A DNA stretch of 64,000 bases from assembly GCF_958298935.1 (NCBI RefSeq), contig NC_084922.1, positions 2,606,501 through 2,670,500 on the forward strand, given 5' to 3'. Shown here piece after piece: positions 35,701 to 46,700 of this stretch. A program made the position numbers and the translations under genes. Each line of letters opens with the position of its first letter. The stretch's first letter is position 1. The DNA comes from Phragmites australis. Lineage: Eukaryota; Streptophyta; Magnoliopsida; Poales; Poaceae. A model generated the notes under the pieces. It made no database searches and was not told where the DNA came from. It saw only the letters and a program-made list of their open reading frames with translations.

Positions 35701-38700
35701 CCCCATGCAGAGGGTTTTGGCCCCTGGCGGTCTGACCGACCTTGGGATGGCGGTCAGACCGCTGGGAGTCGTCGGGGGCACTTTGGGAGCTCACCGGCGA
35801 CTATTTCAGTGACATTTGGAGTGGGGACTTGGACCTAGAGCATCACATTGACTTCCTCTACCGCGTAGGACAACATGTATACGCCGAAATCGACCAAAAC
35901 TCGGTTATTGCTTCTAATTTATCAAGAACTCATGAACTTCAAACTCCTAGCTCAAAATTCGAAATTCAACCATCAAAAAGGTGGATTCTTGCCATAGGAG
36001 TTTAGGGGACTCACCCAAAGGCCTTTACCGAGGTTGTGGACCGCCGATTGAAGGAGGAAACGAAGGGAAAAGCTCGGGAGGCGAAGAAATCCGGTGTTCT
36101 TCACATTTCAACCATAAACACCAAAAGACACCAAATCCAGCTCAAATCCTTCGGGAAAACGAAAATGAATTGGAGGGATGGATAGCTCATGAGCTTGTGA
36201 TCGCGTGAGTACCACATGCATACCTTAATTCGGCTCCTAGAGCGCGGATTTGAGGGAGAAATGGAGAGGGGCTTGAGAGAGTGAGTGAGAGAGGAGGGCT
36301 CCCTTTGGCTTGCACGGGAGAGGCACGGGAGTGAGGTGGGGCTGCTGTGGGGTTGGCAGCCGAGTGAGGGAGAGAGAGTGAGGTGTGAGGCCGGCCAGTT
36401 GGTGGGTCCCACATGCTAGAGAAAGAGGTCTGTTTTAACTGCGAATTCAATTCTTTTCTCTCCTGAATTTCTTTTTCTCATCCAATTGATTTCAAACGAA
36501 ATGCTCTAATACGCCAAAATAATTTACCTCGAAATTAATTATGATGCTAATGATGCATGATTAAGCTTAATCACGCGATTATGGAATTTGGGACGTGACA
36601 ACAACGTGCTTAGATTGTGAGGGTTGTCAGCTTGTTAAATAGGTTCGACTTCTTTATCCTCATAGTGAGTCAGTATCTCCTGAGACAGCATCTCCTGAGA
36701 CAGGTCCTAAAGACCATGATGAACTAATGAAGATTGACACGACCCACAAACATGACCAAGACGAGGATGCCACTGTTGGAAATAGCGAGTACTCGAGGAA
36801 GTAGAGAAACAGGTGGCGGTAGCGGAAGGAAGATGAAGCCAGTCAAGCTCCCATAGACGCTTAGAATCATGGTGCCGGGGGCTAGTACCAACCAGAGCAC
36901 CCGTGCGGCGATCCTAAACACAACAAGAGTCAGAATCTAGGATAACAAGACATGAATGGGAGAAACAAGAGGATGAAGCGAAGATAAACTGGAAGAATCA
37001 GAAGTCACATGAAAATATGCTCCTGAGTCAAAAATCCAGGGAGAATTACCTGGCTGCGTAGAAGGTGGTCTCTCAGTGGCAGAAGAGAGAGTAGTAGAAC
37101 CTGTCGGTGCAAAGTCAGAGGTAACAACCAGGCAACAAAGCAGCGTTACAATCTCCTGCTGAGTGTCAGTTGAAGATGTAGTTGAGGAGGTAGCCGAGAT
37201 AGAAGCACTAGAGGAATGTCGAAGATGCTTCTTCTTTTGGTAGCAGTTCGCCTCAATATGGCCTCCTTGTTGTAGTAGACGCAGCGAGGACGACCATCAC
37301 CACTTGAAGAGGCCGCAGATGGCAAAGGAGTCGCATGATGAGCAGACGAAGATGTAGGTGCAGCAGGTGGATGAGCAGCCATCATTAAAGGAAATGTTAG
37401 CGGTCGAGAATCACACATACGAGTCTCCTCTGAGCGCAACTCCGTAAAAGCCTCCACAAATGTGACATGAGGATGCCGTGCAAGCAACTGAGCCCGGCGT
37501 TGCTCAAACTCCAGACGAAGGCGAGTCATAAATTCGTAGAGGCGTTGAAAGTCACGGTCAGCACGTAGATCCAACAACACTGACAAGAGTGGCAACCAGC
37601 AATACAAAGAAAGTCCAACTGATGTCACACACCCGACATCTGAGCGTAGAACACATCAACTATGGCATCACCCTGCTGAAGAGATTGCTCCTAGCTAACA
37701 ACAGATAGATAGAGAGCATCCTCAGATAGCTCATATGTCTGACAAAGATGAGTCAACATCTGAAAGGTAGTAGAGAAGTCAACAATCTCAGAAGAAAATA
37801 TGTGCTCGACACTAGCAATCAGAATAGACAATGCACGAGCATCATCATCCATCCACTGAGCATAGTTAGACAATTGATCACAGTGCAGTTCCAAAGCTTC
37901 ATAATAGGCTGAGATAGCCTTCCCATAAGCAATTGTGACGATATCAATAGCTGTTTTGTCTCCTTTGTCAACAGATGACTGTGCAGGCTCCATTGGAAGC
38001 TCAAGAGAAGACGGACAAGGAACATCGTCACAGAGAACACCTCAAAGACGAAGCCCACACATGTAGACGCACATATGTTGCGCGAAGTCCCGATAGTTGG
38101 CACTATCAAAGATCACCGAAGAATGGAAACGGTGCTCGATGACATCCTAAAGTGACGAATGACGGCGAGAGCGCAATGGGGAAGCATTGGTCGATAGCAA
38201 GAGCGCAAAAGAAGCGATGAGCAACAACGAGCGCACAAACAAATAGCGGCAAGCGACGTCGAGAGCGACAGCTGTTGCAGTTTTTTTTTTCTTTTTTTCT
38301 TTTTATTTGGCGCTGGCTCTGTTACAGAACAGACGTCTCTGTACAAAGTAGATCAAAGTGCGGCCAGGCGTGGGAGGCAGCCGAGACAAGACCGACAGGA
38401 TGAAGGATGGTGGATTCGACTGTTGGTGGGCCCGACCGGCTAAGACGACAACCTAGCCTCCTCTGGCAGCCACATCTAGTGGGGGGACCACGTCTAGCCG
38501 GGGAGTGGCGTGCCAGCGGGGGAGCGACATTCGGTGGGGAGCGGCGACTGCAGATCGGCATCTGACCAGGATTGAGCGCGCTGGCGGGGGAGTGGCGTCC
38601 GATGGGGGAGCAGCGGCGGGCGTGACAAGCTGCTCCGGCTGAGGAGAGGCGCGACGAGAAGACGGCGTGCAACCGGGGAGGGGAGATCTGCTAGCCCCGT

Positions 38701-40892
38701 GCGCGAAAGAGGAGGGCGGCGGTGGGTCACGACGACTGCAGATCAAGGGTGGCAGCGTAGAGGAGAGCTGCATGAGCCTCGATGGATCAGCTGGAGGAGG
38801 GCGATGGGATGCGTGGAAGTTGCAACATGTAGGGATCGGTGGCTACAGAAGAGAAACCCTAGCTTTGGCTATGTATACCATGTTAGAAATAGCAACTTGT
38901 ATTCCTTGAAGACCCTATGTCACTATATATACACATGTACATGTGACAATATATAAAGAATTCCTTATAGTCTGTGGATATTATACATTGCAATATATAT
39001 CTAACAATATGGACTTCAAATATTAAATTTCTTGAATGTATATTGGTGTGCAATTGTGCGTGTTTATTCTAAGCAAAGTGAATCTTATCATTTAACTCCT
39101 TTCTGTTTCTTTTCCAGATGGCTTTGTTGCCAGAAGGTATTACTGAACTATTGCATCACAAAACGCTACCTTTACCATTGGTATGATCTGTTGTTTTGGT
39201 GCATTTTTTTTACATCTGTTCTGTAGTTACATATTGGTGACTTTTTGGGTTTCCTAGGGACCTAGGTTCTCTGAAACTAGCATATAACAATGCTATGATA
39301 TAATTCTTAGGCAGTTGTGGTAAAGTGCTTTTTTTATATATAAAAATGATATACATTCTTATCTTGAAAGTTAAATGGGTAGGGGGAAATGCAGAGTTCG
39401 TTATTTAATCAGCAATTGATAAGAAAATGCATACTGTTATTTGTGAAGTATTCTCTCCTTGTGATTTTTAAATTCTAGTATATATATAAAAATTATTTCT
39501 TATGCAGATCAAATGCAAAAATGTCATCACTCTTGCTGCAACCAATGTGGATGAACTAGACACTGAGTGGGATTGTCTTCTGAACACCCAGGAGAGTGGT
39601 TTATTGAAGGCAAAACCTTTTGTGTCAAAGCATCTCAGCACCACGCTTTCAGATGTATGTCTCCCTGCCATAATGGATTTGTCCTTTTGTGTCAAAGCCT
39701 GTCCTTGGAAATACATGCCCAAGTTATCTCTGGACATGACTGTTTGAAAACCAATCTTTTTAGTCCATAACAGCCTTTTAAGTAATTTGACTACTCAACA
39801 CTTCAAGAAGAAAATTTTGCATGTCCGCAATAGTCAATTCGTGTTGATCCCGATTTTGATCGAACATTATGTTCATGACTAAATCTATTTGTTCTGCCAA
39901 ACTATGCTCCTTTACCCTTTACCCCTTTGGGAATGACCCTATGATCCCAGATGGTACCTTAACAACAGGATACTGGCTAATTGGATAAATATCAGAGTCA
40001 TGATTCAATGAACCTATGATCCCAGATGGTACCTTCTGGGGTTTACAACAGGATACTGGCTAATTGGATAAATTCACGAATCATGTATTACATTTGTGTT
40101 AATATCTATTCTCTTTTTTTTTACAAATATTATCTTTCAAGGCTTTGCTTCCAGATATAGATTTAATTCATTATTTATCTAATGTGAACTTACTTGCTGA
40201 ATGTTTGTTCAGGTGCAAATTGCTCCGGTCCTTGAAAAACTGTGCTTAGAGTTTTCTGATGTTTGCATAGGTATGGTGCCTGCGTGGATCCCCTATTTTT
40301 CGTATAGCTTATGTGCCTTTGGGGTCCACTTGATGATTGTTATTCATGCAGGGTCTCATCGGATATCTAGAACCGGGCCTTTGGTTGTGGATCTTACCGG
40401 AAAGGTAGATGATAAATTCTTTGGAGAGTACAGATGACTACTTAAATCCCACTAAATAAGTAAATATTATAAATACTAGTATATTTGCAATTCCATTCAT
40501 GTGATACCACGAAGGAGGAATTCAGTTACTGCACTATTTGAGCTCTCCTAGAAAATAACATTTTTTTTTTGCTGGTGACTAGAAATTAACATTGCAGTAA
40601 TGTACACTGTTACACCCTTTTCCTCGAAATCAAAATAATCTGTAAACATCAGACAATGAGAATAGACAGAACTTATAACACTCAAGTATATTCGAATTTT
40701 CTAGTACCTCAAATAGGAACAGCTAAGTTTACAGTATTGTTTTCTACTTCTATGGTTAAGTTCATGCAGTACTATTGTTCTTACATAATTCATTTTTCTT
40801 AATTTCAGGGTAACCAGAGGGTAGAAGCGGCTGCAGAGAAGCTGACAAGTAGCTTTGAAGGACAATTTTCCCAGATCGACAGTTGCAAATAA
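26731..40892 (+). CDS. FAD synthase / PAPS-reductase family protein (507 aa, 16 exons)
   Basis: Exons: 26731-26831, 27984-28029, 28135-28298, 28395-28512, 28659-28741, 28831-28890, 29198-29443, 29896-29992, 30177-30227, 30301-30381, 30713-30784, 39118-39180, 39508-39654, 40213-40270, 40352-40404 and 40809-40892. They join to 1524 nt in one frame with GT-AG introns. The PP-loop FNGGKDST (residues 42-49), [20 protein letters not shown] and [11 protein letters not shown] (222-232) define the PAPS-reductase-like domain that adenylylates FMN to FAD. From about residue 262 a molybdopterin-binding-type domain follows ([41 protein letters not shown]). The order PP-loop then MoCF-type, and the length, match the Arabidopsis At5g03430 type; in human FLAD1 the order is reversed. 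Intron 11 is swollen to 8.3 kb by a Copia element yet both splice sites survive. Activity is inferred from family. Confidence 0.9.
30793..30928 (-). repeat. Copia 3' LTR (left copy)
   Basis: 136 bp, TGTTAG to CTAACA, with a (TA)n patch expanded relative to the right copy. It begins 8 nt after exon 11 of the host gene. Confidence 0.88.
33523..36600 (-). mobile_element. solo LTR, 3078 bp, TSD ACAAC
   Basis: Begins TGTAAGGAAC and ends GGGACGTGACA, with perfect 5-bp direct repeats ACAAC at 33518-33522 and 36601-36605. Read on the minus strand it starts TGTCACGTCCC, giving the sense orientation, with a CT-rich leader-like block at about 36400-36230. No internal domains or second LTR. Size and content fit a large grass Gypsy-type LTR. 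It sits inside the Copia element. Confidence 0.88.
35624..35762. repeat. six copies of a GCGGTCAGACCGC-type palindrome
   Basis: Near-palindromic GCGGTCAGACCGC or its variants (GCGGTCAGACTGC, GCGGTCTGACCG) occur at about 35624, 35647, 35668, 35688, 35727 and 35750, all within the solo LTR. Each can form a small hairpin. Confidence 0.85.
38881..39006 (-). repeat. Copia 5' LTR (right copy)
   Basis: 126 bp, TGTTAG to CTAACA, aligned over its whole length with 30793-30928. It is followed on the minus strand by the primer-binding-like site. Confidence 0.88.
39938..40085. repeat. tandem duplication, ~75 bp x 2, in intron 13
   Basis: Units starting at 39938 and 40013 share CCTATGATCCCAGATGGTAC and CAACAGGATACTGGCTAATT, with a 10-base difference between these blocks. 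Intronic in the FAD-synthase-family gene. Confidence 0.85.
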
Positions 40893-42872
40893 GCTCACTT
40901 CCACATTATTGGCATATTCTTTCCGCCTGAAGCTCTGAAATTGTGCAGGACTAATGATGGTGCATAACGGTGTTCAAATGCCTTAAACCAACTACCGAAA
41001 TAAACAACTAAGCTGCCAGGTATTATTTAGGAAACATAGGAATTTTGTTCTAGAAGATTAGTATTAAATGGCTGAACAAGTGAAGGTCCTGAGGCCTGCG
41101 ATTAGTATACAATGGTACCTTTGCGCGGGAAAATATTTTGACCGGGCTTAGAGCCCGTAATTATTCATTGGAAATCAATTCAATTATTATATCAAAGTTT
41201 ATAACATAGTTCTACTGTTCAGTTCCATTGTGTTCAGTTGTTTGATCAGTTGGTGCTTATGCAATATACTTCCTGGTGCAAATATGGATGTTATAATTTT
41301 TCTTTGCTTCTCCTTTTTCTGAGAATTCGAGATGAACTTCATTTTTGGAGCACAATTTAAGATGAACTTTTGAGAAGGATGACGCAAATACATGCCTGAG
41401 TGGACATGCCCTGATGCAAAGATGATGCAACTGCATGCCTGCACACAAATTGAATGGAACAGTCAGCAGGCTCGCACCGTTGGTCCTGACCCCTAGTCTT
41501 AAAATTCTAGTTGTATTTACTCTGCTTCATGTGCAGTAAAATAAAAACGTTAAGGTTGTAAGTAAATTCTTGCTAAATTTGTCGTTGAAACAGTCTGGTA
41601 AAGTGGGTATTGGCTTTCGCATAAATCCAATCTGAAGTACGGGCGCTGGGCGCAAACACTTCTGGTTTCTGCTCGAAAAGAGGTCGATGGCCACGTCACC
41701 TCTCGCTCCTGTAGTTTTGCTCTAGCTCGTGCCGCTGCGCGACACCTCCCCATCTCCCATGCTGCACGTCTCGATCGCGTCCTGCGCTGTCTCCCTCCTC
41801 CAGCGCCGGTCACTCCTGCGTGGGCGGACCGCCGTGCCGCCGGCCGGTATTCTCCTCGCTCCTCGGCCCTCGCCGAGTCGCTCGTTGCCGGACAAACTCG
41901 CAAATAGCAAGGAGCCAAGGAGGCAGGCAATCGCCGTCGCTTCGGTTCAAGCGTCGCACGGGCCACGGGGTTCTCGGTTCATGACAATTTTTCCTGGGCT
42001 GGGCAAGCTAGGGAGCAGCGCAAGACGCCGGTGGGCTGCACGGGTCACATAGCGTCAGTCGGGAGCAACGCCCAGGCGCGCGTACATCTGGCCCACGGTT
42101 GGAATTTTGCTAACTTGAAAAAAAATCTTACGGACCTAGCTCTTAAGAGAGAAATAAAAGTCAACTTATCGTGAGATACGAAGAATTAAAATAATTTTAA
42201 AAAAATATATGCTGAGAGAAATAATAGATAACAACTATATCCTATTATTATTAAAGATGCTCTATATAAATCTGTATTGAGAGTACTCCCTAGAGCCTGT
42301 GTTGGAATGCGTGGATTTCAGAGAGATTTCTTTGCAGACCATACAGTTCCTATAGGAATTTCTAGTTTTCCTGGCTTTCAGGCAGACCCTTTTAAATGGG
42401 TACTTGCTTTCTGTAATTTGGAATCTGGGAGTTCTTGCCCTCCACTATTAAAAAGTTGGTCGAATTCCTCTAAAAAAGAGTTGGTCAAGTAGTCGTTTCG
42501 CAGGTTTTGGACCTATTCAAGTGCGCCCGTATGTGGGCGGCAGCATATTTCGTGATCAAATCATATGCCGCAGTTGGAATCATATGACGATAAATGGTTA
42601 GTATAGTAATATTCTTTTCTTCATATATTTTGTACAAACGTAGATTTTTACTTATAACTGAATAGTGAATAATATACCAACAATATGCCCTCCCGTGGCA
42701 TTGGTATTTCCTTGAAGGTAAAAAAATTGTGAACCAACTCAGCCGGATCGGGAACCTCCAAGTTTCTTCCTTCTTCTGATTTACTTATCTTCTTTCTCCT
42801 TTTTCAAGTCTAAAAATTAAAAGGAAGCTCCTAAGTCTGTCTGGAGTAGGAGCTTGAGCCTCCTTCCCATAT
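40893..42872. other. 3' region of FAD-synthase-family gene, then intergenic
   Basis: The first few hundred bases are the likely 3' untranslated region. At 41729-42052 a GC-rich plus-strand frame contains, from the ATG at 41759, an Arg/Ser/Leu-rich start (MLHVSIASCAVSLLQRRSLL) that could be an organelle transit peptide from a lost first exon. No continuation is found. The rest is AT-rich with no gene. Confidence 0.4.
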
Positions 42873-42880
42873 AGATTCAC

Positions 42881-43388
42881 TAAAAGGTGGCTAAGTGGAT
42901 CGGCACGAGATATGGCTATTTTGGTCTGATCTAAGACACGGTACGATACGGCGGTTAACGGGTTAGATCAGCCGGCACGACAGCTTAGGTCGTGTGTGGG
43001 CTGAAACCGCGACACAACGGATCGACACATGATGACTTGTTTAACTGTTTCAATTTTTTAATTCTTATATAATTTGTTTAAATCTAATATGATATATGAT
43101 ATGTGGTGTAATTGTAATATATTTGACTCTAAGTAGAATGTCATGTGTTTGATTCTGAGTGAAAATAAGTTTTTATAATTTTTTTAATTTTTCACGAGCT
43201 GACAGATTGACGGAAAAAAAGAACTTCAGACCTACCGTATCCCAGACCAATATAATACGATCCAATTTTAAATAAACCATACTTAAACTAAATTCGCGAC
43301 ACATGAATCTAACACGTTACAACCCCTTTAGCACAACCGTATCTCAATATGCCCGTGGCCAGTCGGACCGAACATTTAGTCACCTCTG
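42881..43388. mobile_element. 508-bp non-autonomous hAT element, TSD AGATTCAC
   Basis: Perfect 8-bp direct repeats AGATTCAC at 42873-42880 and 43389-43396 flank an element with related inverted ends: TAAAAGGTGGCTAAGTG at the left and, inverted from the right, CAGAGGTGACTAAATG. Internal CGGCACGA, ACGGGTTA and CCGAAC motifs recur near both ends. An 8-bp TSD with such ends is hAT-type. It lies about 360 bp upstream of the RUNKEL start codon. Confidence 0.82.
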
Positions 43389-43396
43389 AGATTCAC

Positions 43397-43751
43397 CGCT
43401 GGACCAACTGTTAGTGCTATACCGTATAAATCAAGGCAAGGTCCCATATTAAAAAAAAAACGCAACCAAACACCAACGGCAGAAAAAAAAAAACAAAAGA
43501 AGTTGAAAAAGCGGGGAAAAATAATCAGCAGCAGGAGGAGCGCCTCCGCCCAAAACTCGAAACTAGCCGAGCGGCCATCTCAATTCAAAATCCCGCCCAC
43601 TCTCTCTTTCTCTGATTCGCTCACTCCGCATCTCCTCCCTTCCAGTCCTCCCCCCACCCATCCCTTCCGCCTCCCCGCCGCGATTCGCAAACCCTAACCC
43701 TTGTCGGCGAGAGGGGGGAGCCCCGCCCCCACCTCGTTCTGCTCCCCCGCC
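43397..43751 (+). promoter_or_regulatory. proximal promoter and leader of RUNKEL
   Basis: AT/A-rich at 43400-43510, then a CT-rich leader (CCCACTCTCTCTTTCTCTGA, near 43594) up to the ATG at 43752. No clear TATA box, as in many housekeeping and cell-cycle plant genes. Confidence 0.4.
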
Positions 43752-46700
43752 ATGAACAACTTCCACGTCTACGAGGCCATCGGCCGCGGCAAGCACTCGG
43801 TAAACCCTGCTATACTCTCACGCTTCACAAGGGTTCCGCTCCTCCCGCTCCCGCCCCGGATCCGCCGGAATCAAGGCGGCCCGGGCTCCAGCGCGAGTGA
43901 TTTCTGATTATTTCGGTGTTTTTTTTTGTCTGTTGTGTGATTTGGGTGGTGGTGGTGGGGATTTTTAGACGGTGTATAAGGGGCGGAAGAAGAAGACCAT
44001 CGAGTACTTCGCTGTCAAGAGCGTCGACAAGTCGCAGCGGTCCAAGGTCCTCAACGAGGTGAGCGCGCTTCTCCCCTGCGTGAATCATGACCCTTATGAC
44101 TCAATCTTTGGTTTCTCTGGGTGTAGGCTGTTTATTTTTTCTCTCCATAACATGGTCTATGCTGTTTAGCGACCAGGATTTGGTTAATTATTGTTCTCCA
44201 TGCATCATTTAACACTAACTTTAGGGCGCTGGCCACACCTTACATTTCTATCTTGCTGATAGTTTAGCATATTGATTACGTCCAATTGCAAATGAACGAT
44301 AAGATGCGCATGGAAGATAAGTTGCATTTTGCATTTCCTTGTGACAATGCTGTTTTACTTGGCATATGATGTGTTATATGGTATAGAATATACCTTTTTC
44401 TACAAAGAAGAATTCATTTTGTGTCACCTATTATGCTCTTGGATGCTCCTTCGAGCAAGCATTTAAGGCCAAAGGGTAATAATGTTGTAACTTGTAAGGT
44501 GTTACTGGTGGGGAGATCAATTTAACGTGCATTAGTTTAAGATTGGGAACACATTTCTGCAAGCATGGTTGTACACCTATTTCACAAGCTTCTAGAATGC
44601 TCGTATTTGTTTCTTTGTCTAGTTTGGTTCCTTTGTACTAATGGTGTTTTGAACTTATCTTTGCAGGTTCGGATGCTCCATTCTTTAGATCATGCCAATG
44701 TCCTGAAATTTTACTCATGGTAAGATTCTTATGCACTCTCATAACGTTTAGTTTGGCTGATTTTGCAGCATGACAATGACTCCTAGTTTGCTGAAAGGTG
44801 GAGAGTATCCTTGCTCCTCTGAACATGTGACCATCCCATTACATACCATACTTATGTTCTACTTGTCTTCCCAGGTACGAGACCTCCGCACATTTTTGGT
44901 TAGTGTTGGAGTATTGCGTTGGTGGAGACCTAAAGGGCTTGCTTGAACAGGTATCTTGCTTGTCAATTTAATTACTGTATGCAGTTCTCTAGTCTTAAAA
45001 ATGATATACAATGTATGAGTTATATTTTAATGCTTTGAAATTCGTAACCGTTTTGTTGTCTTAGCAAGTATTGGCTATATACGTATCCATTTATGTAGTA
45101 TGATAGAGAATTAACTCACATAAAAATTGATTTCAGGTGAGATTTAACTGACAATAGATGTGTAGATGTGTCTTAGATAGCTGTATAAGAAACTTCTTTT
45201 ATTAGGTACTAAGTAAATTTCACATGAAACATTATGGGGTAGCTTGCATATCACCATTCAAGTGGAGAAATACCCACATTATAGGTTCGCATTTGCTACT
45301 TGTAGTTGGGTACCTCAATGTAATGGTAGTCCAACTAAAATGTTGAAATTAGAAACTTCAAATTAAAATACAGTTTGGCTTGGGAAAATGATAGAAATAG
45401 AACTATCATCCATGTAGGTGGCCTTGTATGTGATTACATAGGAGTATGATAAACTTGAATCAGCTGCTTTTATGTTTTAATCCTGATGTGCCCCAGGCCC
45501 AGGTGCAAGTCAAACCATTCCCATCCAATTTTTTAGTACTTTATGCTGTTACGTTGGTGTATGAATTTTAGTTCCACTTTCCCCTTTGCTTGGAAATAAA
45601 TGAACTGCTACATGACAGTACAGTGAACTGCTGCTAAGCATTTATTCTCTAAAAGATGGAGAGCATGGAAACTGAAATGAAGTCCTGAAAACCCAATCTG
45701 TGCACTGCAGAGCTGCAGAATCTTCTACTCTAAGGAAACTAGAACTGCTTAGGTATCCTGCTAGTGTTGTTGCTGTTTTTAGTAGTTCAGTAGTATTGTT
45801 ACTGTTATGACCAAGCGCTAAGGGCCATTCATTTGTATGCCACATTTCATTAACAGCCCAATAATTCCTCATGGTAAATATTGGTTAATATCTTCTGGAA
45901 TTTGTAGTTTGCTATATGCCAAAAATTGATTTTAATCTGCTCAAAAGGCGCACAGGTTATGCTTACCGCAATTTTAGTTTTTTACAATTCGACCTAGGCA
46001 AGACAAGGTAGCCCATGAAATTCTATTCTGGTACTTGTGTTGCCAAAATCTAATCTTGTGAGTAGATATATGTAACTTGTATTGTACATCACATAGTTGA
46101 AAACAAATGCTACCCCTTTCATGCTGTTTTCCTGCCTTTATGTACTGTGCCTATAATTGATTATGTTTCCTTGCAGGACAAGAAGCTGCCTGAAAATTCT
46201 ATACATGGCCTGGCTTACGATCTTGTCAAAGCTCTTCAGTAAAGTTCTTACGGTAACCTTGTATCATACTTTATTTTGTATAATCAGTGAAATTTGATTT
46301 ATTGGGAACATTGGGTAGGTTCTTGCATTCTCAAGGAATTATATATTGCGATCTGAAGCCATCAAACGTTTTACTTGATGAATTTGGATGCATGAAGGTA
46401 CTTACTGGACCACAGAAAAGAATTAATACACCACTAACAAAGCAGGGCACAATAACTTGGAACTAACAATATATATTCTTTTCTTTCGTCTTTATTCCAG
46501 TTGTGTGATTTTGGATTAGCAAGGCGTTTAAAAGACATCGAGAAAACCAATCCTGGAGATGTAATCTTTCATTTTCTTTTATGTGTTTCCTTTCCTCATG
46601 TTTCATCTCCATTTGATTATTTTTCCTAGCCTAAATTTCTACTGGCTTGTAGGTGCCACAGCCCATGAGGGGAACACCGTGCTATATGGCTCCTGAGTTA

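Larger units (their letters stand above)
33465..36680. repeat. inverted duplication around the nested solo LTR
   Basis: About 57 bp at 33466-33522 recur inverted at about 36620-36676 with only a few mismatches. In the minus sense the left arm is the proper continuation of the Copia gag-pre-integrase/integrase junction ([21 protein letters not shown]). The right arm is the same piece flipped (on the plus strand [21 protein letters not shown]). It is an inversion-type duplication in the element, later split by the LTR. Confidence 0.8.
30793..39006 (-). mobile_element. Copia LTR retrotransposon with short LTRs, in intron 11
   Basis: LTRs of 136 bp (30793-30928) and 126 bp (38881-39006) both start TGTTAG and end CTAACA. 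Flanks are ATCTG (30788-30792) and ATATG (39007-39011), a TSD with one change. On the minus strand a primer site resembling the initiator-tRNA-Met type (TGGTATACATAGCC) follows the right LTR, and a polypurine run (TTTGTGGGGGGTG) precedes the left one. Minus-strand domains in Copia order: gag about 38110-37040, gag-pre-integrase about 36930-36690, integrase 33520-33070 (with [11 protein letters not shown]), reverse transcriptase 32390-31630 (YVDDMIITG) and RNase H to about 31150. Stops and frameshifts are scattered through it, so it is inactive. It carries a nested solo LTR. Confidence 0.9.

Noticed and set aside
35624..35762. CRISPR-like array of short repeats
   Set aside because: Spacing is irregular, the repeats are palindromic 13-mers inside an LTR, and the genome is plant.
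34135..36450. Frames of 60-130 aa around 34-36 kb
   Set aside because: All fall inside the 3078-bp solo LTR and overlap on opposite strands.
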